A DNA stretch of 64,000 nt from Mycobacterium colombiense CECT 3035. GTDB taxonomy: Bacteria; Actinomycetota; Actinomycetes; Mycobacteriales; Mycobacteriaceae. The first letter of the stretch is position 1. The number at the start of each line of letters is the position of its first letter. The position numbers were made by a program, and so were the translations under genes. The stretch is taken from positions 3,286,001-3,350,000 of the forward strand of contig NZ_CP020821.1 of NCBI RefSeq assembly GCF_002105755.1. The letters run 5' to 3'. A model generated the notes under the pieces. That model ran no database searches, was not told the DNA's origin, and worked only from the letters and a program-made list of their open reading frames with translations. Positions 8,370 to 17,515 of the stretch are shown here, piece by piece.

Positions 8370-10799
8370 TCAGCTCCTGGCGCGCATGGCCGGCGCGCTG
8401 CCGATCACGCCGTCGGCTTCCAGGGCGGCAATCTCCGAATCGGACAGGCCCAGGCCGGACAGGAGTTCATGGTTGTGCTGCCCCAGCAGCGGTGCATGCT
8501 CGGTGTGGAACTTGTGGGGCCCGGTTGAGAACCTCATCGGCACGGTGCTGAGCCTAGCCGGGCCGTTGACCGGATGGTCGACCTCCTCGAAGAAATCCCG
8601 GAACGCCAACTGTCCCAGTTCGGGTTGCCGGTGCGGTTGCATCACTTTGGCGACCGGCACACCGGCGTCCCACAGGGTTGAGACGATTTCGTCGCGGCTG
8701 CGCCGCCCGCACCAGGCCGCGAGACGCTCATCGATGGCGTCGTGGTGTGCACGCCGCCCGGAGTCGGTCGAGAGCGTGGGATCGGTTGCCCAAGAGGGTG
8801 CTCCGAGTGCCCGGCACAGACTGTCCCACTGATCGTCGGTGGCCACCGCGATCGCGACCCAGCTGTCGAGCCGGCCGAATTCGTCGATATCGGCGCTGCG
8901 GTAGAGGTTCTGCGGTGCGGCCGTCGGCCCCCTGTTGCCGGCACGCTCCAGCAGGGCCCCGTATGCCGTGTACTCGATGACCTGCTCGGCGGCGATGCTG
9001 AGGGCGGCGTCGACCATCGCCGCCTCGACGAACACGCCCTCGCCGGTGCGGCGCCGGTGCTCGAGCGCGAGCAGTATCGCGTTGAGTGCGTGCACGCCCG
9101 CGTTAGGGTCACCGATGGAATACGGGTCATACGGCGTTCGATCGGGGTAGCCGGTAAGCCAACTCACTCCGGCTGCGGATTCGATCACGTAGGCGAATGC
9201 GGGGTTGTCCCGCCACGGGCCCTCGAGGCCGAAACCCGGCATCCGGGCCAGCACGGTGTCCGGCCGAATCGATTGCACCGCGGCGAAATCCAGCCCGATT
9301 TGGTCCAGAACCCGCGGGGTGAAGTTCTCGACCACCACGTCGCAGGTTGTGATGAGGCGCCGCAACAATTCTCGGCCGCGCGGGCTCTGCAGGTCCAGCG
9401 TCAGGCCCTTCTTGTTGGTGTTCAGAGCCTCGAAGATCGGCGACTTCTCCCACCACTGGTCCTCGGTGACCGGTATCCCGGCGATCATCCGGGTGCCATC
9501 GGGCCGGCGAGTCGACTCGACATGGATGACCTCGGCCCCGAGCAGCGCCAGCGAATGGGTGCAGCACGGGCCCGCCCAGAACGTCGTCATGTCCAGCACG
9601 CGAATGCCGGACAGGGGCAGCGCTTTCGCCGCCCCGGTGGGCGCCGGTCGCGCCGGAAGGGGTGCGGCGCGGTAGCGCTCGGTGTGCTCGCCCAGCCGCG
9701 GCGCCGGCTGCGGCGCGCGTAGTTGCGCGGGCCGCATGCGGTACGGGTGGCTCGGCTGCCGGAAGCCGTCGCGCGGATTGCGCACGAATGAATCGCGCTC
9801 CACGAACTGATCGAAGGACGTGACGTTGGCGCCGTTGGCCACCGGCGCGTTGGGTATGCGGAATGCCGAGGCCAGTTCCCGGATTTCGTCAACCGGGGTC
9901 GCGGCGAGCCAGGAGAAGAGCTCGTCGGCGTGGATGTTGGCCTGCTCGGTGATCGACAGCGGCGACTCCTCGTCGATCCACTCCGGGTGGCCCACCATCG
10001 CGCACAGGTCGAACCACTGCTGCGCCGTCCCGCAGCCGAGATCCACCAGGCCGTCCTTGGCCTGGGCCACGCCCGGAATGGTCGGCCGTCGCATGTCGCG
10101 CCACGGCCGTCCGAGCACGTCGAAGTAGGACACCGGGTGATAGGTGAGCGACAGGATCTGTGTCTCGAGCATCGACAGGTCCAGCAGTTCGCCTGCCCCG
10201 CCGTCGATTCGGCGCCACCGCGACGCCAGGGTGGCCGCGCTGGCGTAGACACCGGCCAGGTACTCGCCGACCTGACCGCCGACGAAGACGGGTGGGCGCT
10301 CCTGCTCGCCGCGGCCAAGCCCGACGATGCCTCCCGACCAGGCCTGCAGGGTGAACTCGGTCGCGGCGCGGTCTCGCCAGGGGCCCTGCAGCCCGAACGG
10401 TGTGATCGAGGTGACGGTGAGATGCGGGTGGCGGCGGTGGATGGCCTGCGCCGTGAAGTCCGGATGCTCGGCCACGTTCGAGCCGGCCGACCACACCACC
10501 GCGTCCGCGGCCGCCAGCAGCCGGCTCACCAGCTCGGCATCGTCGTCGCCGGTGGGATCGGCGACGACGCTGTGTTTCGCCCCGGCCAGGAAGCTGAAGA
10601 GGGCGCCGTCGCTGCCGTCCGGGATGGTGGCACCCGAGGCAGACCATGCGCGCAGCGGATCGCCTTCTGGCGACTCGATTTTCACGACGTCGGCGCCGCC
10701 GTCAGCGAGCAGCTTGGTGCAGTAGGCGCCCGCTATACCGGTGGACAGGTCGATCACCGTATAGCCGGCCAGCGGCGGTGCGACGCGGTGTGGCGTCAC
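8370..10799 (-). CDS. fused two-domain class III (CaiB/BaiF) CoA-transferase
   Basis: The 809-residue protein is two family III CoA-transferase domains in tandem (about 1-385 and 400-800), each opening with a 'LxGxxVxDLSxGxAGPxxxxxLAxxGADVxKIE'-like segment. It would move CoA onto a carboxylic acid without ATP. The second half has Asp in the expected catalytic turn ('SIGDPNAG'), while the first half reads 'GQVGEYLAG', with Glu instead. I start at GTG 10799, which overlaps the crotonase stop (TAGTG); a longer frame to 10871 would run back inside that gene. Fused CaiB proteins are known in actinobacteria. It probably activates the acid processed by this operon. Confidence 0.85.
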   Translation of the reverse strand: MTPHRVAPPLAGYTVIDLSTGIAGAYCTKLLADGGADVVKIESPEGDPLRAWSASGATIPDGSDGALFSFLAGAKHSVVADPTGDDDAELVSRLLAAADAVVWSAGSNVAEHPDFTAQAIHRRHPHLTVTSITPFGLQGPWRDRAATEFTLQAWSGGIVGLGRGEQERPPVFVGGQVGEYLAGVYASAATLASRWRRIDGGAGELLDLSMLETQILSLTYHPVSYFDVLGRPWRDMRRPTIPGVAQAKDGLVDLGCGTAQQWFDLCAMVGHPEWIDEESPLSITEQANIHADELFSWLAATPVDEIRELASAFRIPNAPVANGANVTSFDQFVERDSFVRNPRDGFRQPSHPYRMRPAQLRAPQPAPRLGEHTERYRAAPLPARPAPTGAAKALPLSGIRVLDMTTFWAGPCCTHSLALLGAEVIHVESTRRPDGTRMIAGIPVTEDQWWEKSPIFEALNTNKKGLTLDLQSPRGRELLRRLITTCDVVVENFTPRVLDQIGLDFAAVQSIRPDTVLARMPGFGLEGPWRDNPAFAYVIESAAGVSWLTGYPDRTPYDPYSIGDPNAGVHALNAILLALEHRRRTGEGVFVEAAMVDAALSIAAEQVIEYTAYGALLERAGNRGPTAAPQNLYRSADIDEFGRLDSWVAIAVATDDQWDSLCRALGAPSWATDPTLSTDSGRRAHHDAIDERLAAWCGRRSRDEIVSTLWDAGVPVAKVMQPHRQPELGQLAFRDFFEEVDHPVNGPARLSTVPMRFSTGPHKFHTEHAPLLGQHNHELLSGLGLSDSEIAALEADGVIGSAPAMRARS

Positions 10800-11794
10800 T
10801 ATTTCATTCTCTTCGCTTTGGCGCCCTTGTCGGCCCGCGCTTTCTTGCGCGCCTTCTTGCTCAGCCGCCATTCGGCGGGGAACTTGTCGTCGTTGTCCTT
10901 GACCGCGTCGCCCAGACCTCGCCTCATCGCGTCGTCGAGCATCAACTCGTCACCGCCATCCGGGCGCACGCTGCCGCCCATCGACTCGAAGACGCCGCTG
11001 AGCATGCTTCCCAGGTATTCGCCCTGAAACTGCTTCATGATCTCGAAGAAGACCTTCTGCATGAACACCGTGTCGGTGGGGCGGTTGCTGGCGCAGGCCA
11101 ACGCGTACCTCTCCACCTCTGCCTCGAGTTCGTCGCGCGGCACCACGCTGTTGAGGAAGTTGCAGTCATACATCTCGGTGGCGGTGAAAGCCCTTCCGGT
11201 GAACACCATTTCCTGAAACTTGCGAATGCCCATGGTCTGCGCCCACCACCACATCCGGGGACCCCAACCGTAATACCGGAACGACGGATGCCCGAACAAC
11301 GCGTCGTCGCTGGAGATGACCAGATCGGCATCGGCGGCCTGGTAGAAGTGCCAGCCGTAGCAGTAGCCCTTGGCCTCCAGGATGGAGATCTTCTTGAAGT
11401 CCTGCAGGCCGCGGATGCCCGAGTTCGGGTTGGCGTACCACTGGCCCAGGGTGGCGCCGTTGCGGAACGAACCCTGCGGCGGATACCGGACCTCGTCGGC
11501 GCCGATCCGGTATTCGGCAAGCCGCGGGCTCTGGTCCGGCGCGTCACGCATCCTCATCACCTCGGTCAGGTCCGCCCCCGAACCGAGGTCGTCGCCCGCT
11601 CCCCGGATCACCAGAACCTTGACGTCGTCGTCGATGCCGGCCCGGTGCAACAGGTCCGCGTAGCGCAGGCGCGCCGCGACCGTCGGTGCGTTGAGATAGT
11701 CCGGCCGGTCGAACGTGATCGTGGCGATCCGCGTCGCGGCGTCTTTGTGGTACCGGATGATCTCTTCGGCCGGCGGCTCCGAGGGCTCGGGCAT
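10799..11794 (-). CDS. crotonase/enoyl-CoA hydratase-like protein with basic C-terminal tail
   Basis: This 331-residue crotonase-fold protein is longer than the usual 260. The oxyanion-hole regions are visible as 'GAGDDLGSGADLTEV' (about residues 70-84) and 'EAKGYCYGWHFYQAADADLVIS' (about 145-166). Family members hydrate enoyl-CoAs or do related hydrolase or isomerase chemistry. The insert 'WYANPNSGIRGLQDFKKI' and the Trp-rich 'YYGWGPRMWWWAQTMG' are unlike ordinary hydratases, so a different reaction is possible. The last 20 residues are strongly Lys/Arg-rich. It starts at ATG 11794, 2 nt after the preceding M24 gene stop. A longer frame to 12109 was rejected because it overlaps that gene. 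Confidence 0.82.
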   Translation of the reverse strand: MPEPSEPPAEEIIRYHKDAATRIATITFDRPDYLNAPTVAARLRYADLLHRAGIDDDVKVLVIRGAGDDLGSGADLTEVMRMRDAPDQSPRLAEYRIGADEVRYPPQGSFRNGATLGQWYANPNSGIRGLQDFKKISILEAKGYCYGWHFYQAADADLVISSDDALFGHPSFRYYGWGPRMWWWAQTMGIRKFQEMVFTGRAFTATEMYDCNFLNSVVPRDELEAEVERYALACASNRPTDTVFMQKVFFEIMKQFQGEYLGSMLSGVFESMGGSVRPDGGDELMLDDAMRRGLGDAVKDNDDKFPAEWRLSKKARKKARADKGAKAKRMK

Positions 11795-11796
11795 GG

Positions 11797-12933
11797 CTAG
11801 GGCTGCCAGAACGGGCTCGCGGTGAGCACTTCGGGACCGTCCGCGGTGATCAGTACCGCTTCTCGCCCGAATACCGCGCCGATGCCCTCTTCCCACACGT
11901 AGCCCGTGACCGCCAGCACCATCCCTTGCTCCAGACGTTCGTCGGCAGCGGTGGCGGGCAGGTGCTTGGAAACGACGGGTGGGTCGAACCCCATGCCCAG
12001 GCCGCGGGCCACCGGCATCGGCGGCTCGGGCTCGCCCGCGGCCCGATAGGCGGCGAGCAGCTCGCTCGCGCCGGCGCCGGGCCGACATGCGTCGATCAGG
12101 TTGTCCCACAGGCGTTCCCAGCGGCCGTGCAGGGCTTCGGCGCCGCCAGGCGTGTGCCGGTTATCGGCGGGCCAGGTCCGGCCGACCTCGCCGACGTAGC
12201 CTCCCGCCAGCACTCCGGCGGAGAACGCGACCAGGTCCCCTTCTTGGATACGACCATCGCCGTGGGCACGCCGCCATGGATGCTTGCGCGACGTCACCCA
12301 CGCGACATCCTGATTCGACGGTGTGCTCACCCCGCCGGCCGCGGAGGCCTCCAACAAGACGCCGGCCAGCGCCTGTTCGGTGACGCCCGGGCGCAACTCG
12401 GAGACCGCGGCCGCCAGCGCCGACTCGGCGACAGCGACGGACTCGCGTAGCGCGGCGATCTCCTCGTCCGTCTTGATGCGGCGCGCGGCCCGCATCGCGA
12501 GCTCGCCGTCGACCAGCTGGGCGTTCGGAAACGCAGTGGGCAGGAGCTGGGCGAAAACCGGTGAGAGGGCGTCGGTTCCGACGCGGCGCGCGGTTGCCGC
12601 ACCGTCGATGCGCTGCAGGGCGGACATCGTGTTCATCGGGTTCCACGAGATGCCGTAGAGGTTCTCGTGCGGGATGTCCTCGGGAACGCCCTCGTCCCAG
12701 GTGCTGAGAAGGTGTACGGCGCCAGTCTCGCGCACCAGCACGCAGGTCGGGCCGAACGGCCGGGTGCCGGCGACCCACAGCTGGGGCGCCCCCGTCACGT
12801 AACGGACGTTGGCCTGCCGGCCGAGGACCAGGACGTCGAGATCGTGCGCCGCCATCTGCTCCAGCGCCCGTTGCCTGCGGCCCGACCGGAGCGTGCGCTC
12901 GTCGGGCAGAACCTCAGTTGCCATAGGGGTCAT
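11797..12933 (-). CDS. M24-family protein with all five metal ligands replaced (degenerate paralogue)
   Basis: The 378-residue protein has the creatinase N-domain and the pita-bread M24 C-domain, like its upstream neighbour. Aligned to that neighbour by eye, the five metal-binding residues are replaced: Asp to Ser238, Asp to Glu249, His to Arg310, Glu to Thr343 and Glu to Arg357. The fold-defining glycines and 'GRTW' remain. It is therefore unlikely to be a metallopeptidase and may be a structural partner of the active copy, since M24 enzymes are usually dimers. The start is ATG 12933 (or ATG 12924), overlapping the end of the preceding gene by 20 or 11 bp, so translation is coupled. Confidence 0.8.
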   Translation of the reverse strand: MTPMATEVLPDERTLRSGRRQRALEQMAAHDLDVLVLGRQANVRYVTGAPQLWVAGTRPFGPTCVLVRETGAVHLLSTWDEGVPEDIPHENLYGISWNPMNTMSALQRIDGAATARRVGTDALSPVFAQLLPTAFPNAQLVDGELAMRAARRIKTDEEIAALRESVAVAESALAAAVSELRPGVTEQALAGVLLEASAAGGVSTPSNQDVAWVTSRKHPWRRAHGDGRIQEGDLVAFSAGVLAGGYVGEVGRTWPADNRHTPGGAEALHGRWERLWDNLIDACRPGAGASELLAAYRAAGEPEPPMPVARGLGMGFDPPVVSKHLPATAADERLEQGMVLAVTGYVWEEGIGAVFGREAVLITADGPEVLTASPFWQP

Positions 12934-14158
12934 AGGGGTAGTCGGTCAAACGAATCCAGCCTTCCTCGGTGATCACCAGGACCTCTTCGCTGCGGTAGCC
13001 GCCGGTGCCGTCCTCCCACACCACGGGTTCCAGCACCAGCACCATTCCGGATCGCAGGACAAAATTCTCGTCGAAGTCCTGGCCGAGATCGGTTCCGATC
13101 ATGGGCATTTCGGCGGCGTTGACGCCGATGCCGTGGCCCAGGTAAAAGTGCGGCAGCCACGGTTTGGTGCCGCCGTTGGCTTTGATCGCGGCCCGGCCCA
13201 GGTCCGCTGCCGTGGCACCGGCCTTCGCAACACCGAGCACCGCGCTCATGATCTCGAACCACTTGTCGAACTGGGCCTGCTGGCGCGGCGACGGATCCCG
13301 GCCGACGATCCAGGTGCGGCCGAAGTCGGAGCAGTAGCCCTGATAGGTGATGCTGACGTCGGTCCACAGCACATCACCTTCGGCCAGCTCGCGTTCGGTG
13401 GTCAGCAGCGGCAGCGCCAAATCGCCGTGCGTGGTCCAGACTCCCTCCGCCTTGCTCGGCGGCATCACCTGCCAGATCGGCTCCAGCATGCTGGCCGTGG
13501 CGCCCAGCTCGAAAGCGCGGCGCAGAAACCTTGCCGACAAATCGATCTGGCGGATGCCGGGGGCCAGGCTCTTCTGGACCTCCACCATCGCTTCGTCCGT
13601 GATCCGGATGGCCGTACGCATGCATGACAATTCGTCCGGCGTTTTCACCGACTTCGCGGCGCTGACGATGGCCGCGGCGTCAACGGGTGCGCCGCCCGGG
13701 AACAGGAGCTTCGCCGCACGCGACATGGCGCCGGTGAGCTCGTCGACGGCGAGTACCGCCCTGGCCGGAACGAGGTCGGCCAGCTGGCGCGCGAATTGCT
13801 CTACCCCCTCGTCGAATTCGAGGTAGACCGGCCCGTGCAGGTGGTCGACGGGCAAGTCGGACTCCTGCGAGGCCCCCTCGCGGAAGGGCAGGAACAGGTG
13901 TGGCCATTCGTCGTCGGCGAGCACCACGGCCACCGGCCGTTCGACGTAGGACAATCCGGCGTCACCGAGCGGCCAGCTTGCACCGGTGGCATAGCCCACC
14001 GCGTTGTTGCCCAGCAGGATCATCGCGTCGACCCCGCGCTCGGCCATCGCCGAACGCAGCCGGGCCCCCGTCTCGCGGCGCAGACGAGCCAGGTCGGCCG
14101 TTTCCGGGATCACCAGTCCGTTGCCGGTGTTGGTCTCCAGTTGCGCGAACGTGGTCAC
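12914..14158 (-). CDS. M24-family metallohydrolase (Xaa-Pro peptidase/creatinase-like), catalytically complete
   Basis: This 414-residue protein has an N-terminal creatinase-like domain (about 1-165) and a C-terminal pita-bread domain with the complete two-metal site: Asp267, Asp278, His342, Glu377 and Glu391. Family reactions include Xaa-Pro aminopeptidase, creatine hydrolysis and DMSP lyase (DddP). Inside a P450/CoA-transferase operon a small-molecule hydrolase or lyase is more likely than a housekeeping peptidase; this is inference. It starts at GTG 14158, overlapping the amidohydrolase stop (TAGTG), and its end overlaps the degenerate paralogue. Confidence 0.82.
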   Translation of the reverse strand: MTTFAQLETNTGNGLVIPETADLARLRRETGARLRSAMAERGVDAMILLGNNAVGYATGASWPLGDAGLSYVERPVAVVLADDEWPHLFLPFREGASQESDLPVDHLHGPVYLEFDEGVEQFARQLADLVPARAVLAVDELTGAMSRAAKLLFPGGAPVDAAAIVSAAKSVKTPDELSCMRTAIRITDEAMVEVQKSLAPGIRQIDLSARFLRRAFELGATASMLEPIWQVMPPSKAEGVWTTHGDLALPLLTTERELAEGDVLWTDVSITYQGYCSDFGRTWIVGRDPSPRQQAQFDKWFEIMSAVLGVAKAGATAADLGRAAIKANGGTKPWLPHFYLGHGIGVNAAEMPMIGTDLGQDFDENFVLRSGMVLVLEPVVWEDGTGGYRSEEVLVITEEGWIRLTDYPYDPYGN

Positions 14159-15324
14159 TACAAGCCCAGGAACTTAGTGACGTTGTCGCTGACGATCTTC
14201 ACCGCGTTGTCCGGGCCTACCGCATCCACAACGGATTTCAGCGATTTCTCGGAATAGCCATAGGTGCTTTCGTTGTGCGGGTAGTCGCTGGACCACATCA
14301 CCTTGTCCACCCCGATCTGGTCGATCAGCTGCAGGCCGAGGGGGTCGACCATGAACGACGCGCTCATGTGGGTGTCCCAGTAGTAGCGCGGCTCGTGCTC
14401 GAGGGTCCGGTTGAACATGTGCTGGTACGACCCCATCAGGTGGTCAGCATCCTGCAAAGCCCAAGGTACCCAGGCGATCCCACCTTCGAACCAGCCGATT
14501 CTCAGCCCGGGATGATCATCGAGGATTCCGGTGAAGAGGTACTTGGCGAACTGCTCGCGGAAGCCGTCGATGTTGATCATCATGCCCACCACGACGCTGT
14601 TGAACTGGCAAGGGGTTTTCGGCGGGGTCTCACCGATGTGGTGGGTCACGGGAAGGCCCGCGGCCTCGATCTCGTCCCAGACCGGTTTCATCGAGGTGCT
14701 GCCGTAGTCGATGATGTTGCCGTCGTCATCCTTGCCCGGGTTCAGGGGCAGCAGAAACGTCTTGAGGCCCAACGACTTCAGCTCTTCCAAAGTCTTCCTG
14801 GTGCCCTGTGGGTCCCACCAGTTGATCAGGCCCGCCCCGTAGAAGCGGCCGTTCGAGCGCTCCTGCAGTTCGGCGATGTATTCGTTGTAGATGCGGAAGG
14901 TGAGCTCGCGAAGCTTCTTGTCCGGGTAGTGGAACAGCGCCAAGACCGCGTTGGGGAACGCCAGTTCCTTCTCGACGCCGTCGTCATGCAACTCCTGAAT
15001 CCGGGCCTCGATGTTGGTGCTCGCGGCGCCGGGCAGGTCGTCATACTGCATCAGCACCGCGCTGAAGTCGCCCGGCAGGAACGATTGCCCCTTGCGACCG
15101 ACCTGGTAGGCCCCGTCCTCGTACCAGATCCGCGGCGCCTTGTCCTTCAGGTCATCCGGAAAGCGTTGGTAGAAGATGTCATCCGCCAGCGAGATGTGGT
15201 TGTCCGCCGAGAAGACCACCGTCCCCTGGGGCAGACCGACGTCGCTGCCCGCGGCGTGGCCACGGCGATCCTTCGGAGCGCCATAACCTCCGGGCGGGTA
15301 GAGCGTGCTTGTTTGAGTCGTCAT
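14158..15324 (-). CDS. amidohydrolase family protein (amidohydrolase-2, ACMSD-like)
   Basis: The 388-residue protein belongs to the metal-dependent TIM-barrel amidohydrolase-2 family, which includes decarboxylases and hydrolases of ring-cleavage products. The N-terminal 'FSADNHISL' replaces the usual 'DxHxH' strand. Further features are 'HIGETPP' in the middle, 'GWFEGGIAWVP' and 'MWSSDYPHNES' near the C-terminus, where the final Asp should be a catalytic metal ligand. In mycobacteria such proteins are common in steroid- and terpene-like catabolic loci. It starts at ATG 15324, about 50 nt after the P450 gene, and continues the operon. The reaction is not assigned. Confidence 0.85.
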   Translation of the reverse strand: MTTQTSTLYPPGGYGAPKDRRGHAAGSDVGLPQGTVVFSADNHISLADDIFYQRFPDDLKDKAPRIWYEDGAYQVGRKGQSFLPGDFSAVLMQYDDLPGAASTNIEARIQELHDDGVEKELAFPNAVLALFHYPDKKLRELTFRIYNEYIAELQERSNGRFYGAGLINWWDPQGTRKTLEELKSLGLKTFLLPLNPGKDDDGNIIDYGSTSMKPVWDEIEAAGLPVTHHIGETPPKTPCQFNSVVVGMMINIDGFREQFAKYLFTGILDDHPGLRIGWFEGGIAWVPWALQDADHLMGSYQHMFNRTLEHEPRYYWDTHMSASFMVDPLGLQLIDQIGVDKVMWSSDYPHNESTYGYSEKSLKSVVDAVGPDNAVKIVSDNVTKFLGL

Positions 15325-15372
15325 CGTTGACCCTCCATTCGGATCCGCAGTTTTGATGAGTAGCGGGCTGGG

Positions 15373-16617
15373 CTACCAGGTCACCGGCAGTTCGTAGACG
15401 CCGTAGGCGAGTCGGTCATCCTTGAACGGAACCTCCTCGATCGGAATGGCAAGTTGCAGTGTGGGAATGCGCCGGGCCAGCGTGTGGAAGACGATCTGCA
15501 GCTCAGCGCGGGCCAGCTGCTGCCCCACGCACTGGTGCCGGCCGTAGCCGAAGGCGACGTTGCGGTCGGCGCCGGACCGATGCAGGTATAGACGGTCCGG
15601 TTCGGCGAACGCGTCCGCATCCCAGTTGGCCGGGGCCAGATCGATGATGATGCCCTCGCCGGCACGAATCGTCTCGCCGGCGATGTGGATGTCTTCGAGC
15701 GCGATGCGGCGCTGGCCGTTCTGAATGATGCTGAGGTAGCGCAGGAGTTCTTCTACCGCGCTGGCGATCACCTTCGGATCTTCGGCGTCGCGGATCACCG
15801 CCAGCTGGTCGGGGTTTTCCAGCAGGGCGAGCACGCCGAGCCCGATCATGTTGGAGGTGGTCTCGTGCCCGGCGATCAGCAGGCCGGTGCCCAGCTGCGC
15901 GGCCTCCTTCACGCTGAGCTCGCCGGCCTTCACCCGCTCGGCGAGGTCGGACACCGCGTCCTCGGCCGGATTCTCCATCTTGGCTTCGACCAGTTGGGCG
16001 AGGTACTTGTTCAGGCTCATCGCGCCTTTGACGGTGTCCTCACCGGTGGCGTAACGCGCGAGTCCGACGTTGGCGTGGTGCTGAAACATGTCGGCGTCTT
16101 CGTACGGAACGCCCAGCAGCTGGCTGATCACCAGCGAGGGCACCGGCAGCGCCAGCGCGGTGACGATGTCGGCGGGCTGCGGCCCGGCGAGGATCGCATC
16201 GATGTGCTCGTCGGTGATCCGCTGGATGGTCGGGCGCAGGTTCTCGACTCGCTTGAACGTGAAGGGCTTCGACAGCATGCGCCGGAACCGGGTGTGCTCC
16301 TCACCGTCGGCGGTGAAGACCGACCGTGGGCGCTTGTGCACCGTGGACAGCATGCCTTCGTTCCAGTGCGGGAATCCGGGTTGGCGGTCGTCGACGCTGA
16401 CCCGCGAATCCGAAAACAGCTCGCGCACTTGCTCGTAGCCGGTAATGAGCCACGGCGTGCTGCCGTCCCAGATCCGCACTCGGGACATCGGCCTGGCCGC
16501 GGCCAGCGCCATCACGTCCGGTGGCGGCGCGAACGGGCAGCGCGGCTCCCTGGCCATCGGGTAGTCCGGGATATCGGAGGTCTGCGCTGTCGCGGTGCTC
16601 GTCAATGTGTCTGACAT
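15373..16617 (-). CDS. cytochrome P450
   Basis: This 414-residue P450 hydroxylates an unactivated carbon using electrons from ferredoxin. The I-helix 'LLIAGHETTSN' carries the oxygen-activating acid-Thr pair, a K-helix 'ExxR' is present ('EELLR'), and the heme-ligand loop 'FGYGRHQCVGQQLAR' has Cys363. The N-terminus ('PRCPFAPPP') and spacing resemble the soluble CYP105/CYP107-type bacterial P450s. It starts at ATG 16617, 1 nt after the ferredoxin stop, a classic redox-partner arrangement. The longer frame to 16758 overlaps the ferredoxin and was rejected. Control probably comes from the TetR two genes upstream. Confidence 0.92.
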   Translation of the reverse strand: MSDTLTSTATAQTSDIPDYPMAREPRCPFAPPPDVMALAAARPMSRVRIWDGSTPWLITGYEQVRELFSDSRVSVDDRQPGFPHWNEGMLSTVHKRPRSVFTADGEEHTRFRRMLSKPFTFKRVENLRPTIQRITDEHIDAILAGPQPADIVTALALPVPSLVISQLLGVPYEDADMFQHHANVGLARYATGEDTVKGAMSLNKYLAQLVEAKMENPAEDAVSDLAERVKAGELSVKEAAQLGTGLLIAGHETTSNMIGLGVLALLENPDQLAVIRDAEDPKVIASAVEELLRYLSIIQNGQRRIALEDIHIAGETIRAGEGIIIDLAPANWDADAFAEPDRLYLHRSGADRNVAFGYGRHQCVGQQLARAELQIVFHTLARRIPTLQLAIPIEEVPFKDDRLAYGVYELPVTW

Positions 16618-16618
16618 G

Positions 16619-16813
16619 TCATTCCTCGATGTGGATGGCAAGCGCGGGGCAGGCCGCCGCCGCCCGCCGAGCCCCTTCGGCCTGTTCGGGCGTCGGATTG
16701 GGATTGAGTAGGACGACGACGCCGTCGTCGTCGCGCTGGTCGAACACTTCGGGCGCATTCATCACGCAGTTCCCGGAGGAAGCGCAAACGTCTTGGTCGA
16801 CAGTCACTTTCAT
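16619..16813 (-). CDS. 3Fe-4S ferredoxin, P450 redox partner
   Basis: The 64-residue acidic ferredoxin has 'CASSGNC' near residues 10-16 and a C-terminal Cys-Pro ('AACPALAI') near 55, the C-x5-C...CP pattern of mycobacterial single-cluster ferredoxins that feed electrons to P450s. It lies between the TetR (10 nt upstream) and the P450 (1 nt downstream) and is certainly in their operon. A paralogous ferredoxin next to another P450 is at 60968. Confidence 0.92.
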   Translation of the reverse strand: MKVTVDQDVCASSGNCVMNAPEVFDQRDDDGVVVLLNPNPTPEQAEGARRAAAACPALAIHIEE

Positions 16814-16823
16814 CTGCGAGTCC

Positions 16824-17501
16824 TTACTCGTACGCCGTCACGGGCGCCAGCCACAGGCCCACGATCGCGTCGATGAGCCCGGATGCCGCGGCCCGCCAGG
16901 ACCGATGAGACGTCAGCGCCCCCGCGGCTAGCGCGCGTTCACGGTCGGCGCAGGTGTGCATCAACAGGTTTCGCGCCATGATGTTGCGTTCGAAGTGCAC
17001 CTCGGCCGGCAGTTCGGGCAGGCAGCGGTTGATGCCCTCGACGACCTGGACCAGCGACGGGGAGCTGAGCGCGCCCTTGACGATGATGTTGTAGTAGGCC
17101 GGGTCGGTCATCGCCTGGGCCGCGAAACGCGCGTACCAGGTCGGGTTTCCGAGTTCGTCCAGGTGATCGGTGAGCGGGCGCACCAAACACGCCACCCAGT
17201 TACGCATTTCGGTCGAACCGCCCGTGTCGATCAGTTCGGTCACCATCCGTTCGCGAAGCTGCTCGACGGGGCCGCGGTGCTTCTGCTCGATCGCCCGCAC
17301 CAGGTCGGCCTTGGTGCCGAAGTGATAGCCGACGGCCGCGTTGTTGCCCTGGCCGGCGGCCTCGCTGACCTGCCGGTTGGATACCGCGAACATGCCGTGC
17401 TCGGCGTACAGGCGCTCGGCCGCCACCAGGATCGCCTCTTGGGTGGAACTTGCCCGCTCGGTGCGAACGGTCCGGCCGACGGTGGTCATTGGATCAGTCA
17501 A
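16824..17501 (-). CDS. TetR family transcriptional regulator of the P450 operon
   Basis: This 225-residue TetR has an HTH around residues 18-62 ('AERLYAEHGMFAVSNRQVSEAAGQGNNAAVGYHFGTKADLVRAI') and a helical ligand domain. It is the first gene of the minus-strand operon that contains the ferredoxin and P450, so it should regulate its own operon. A 22-bp element lies just upstream (17516-17537), and a near-identical copy (20 of 22 bases) lies upstream of the SDR starting at 18440. I infer that this TetR controls both units. The start is ATG 17501 ('MTDPMTTVG'); ATG 17489 is an alternative. Confidence 0.87.
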   Translation of the reverse strand: MTDPMTTVGRTVRTERASSTQEAILVAAERLYAEHGMFAVSNRQVSEAAGQGNNAAVGYHFGTKADLVRAIEQKHRGPVEQLRERMVTELIDTGGSTEMRNWVACLVRPLTDHLDELGNPTWYARFAAQAMTDPAYYNIIVKGALSSPSLVQVVEGINRCLPELPAEVHFERNIMARNLLMHTCADRERALAAGALTSHRSWRAAASGLIDAIVGLWLAPVTAYE

Positions 17502-17515
17502 CCTCGTTCATCAGT

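Noticed and set aside
10799..12109. 436-residue version of the crotonase
   Set aside because: The extension lies inside the M24 gene in another frame; ATG 11794 directly follows that gene's stop.
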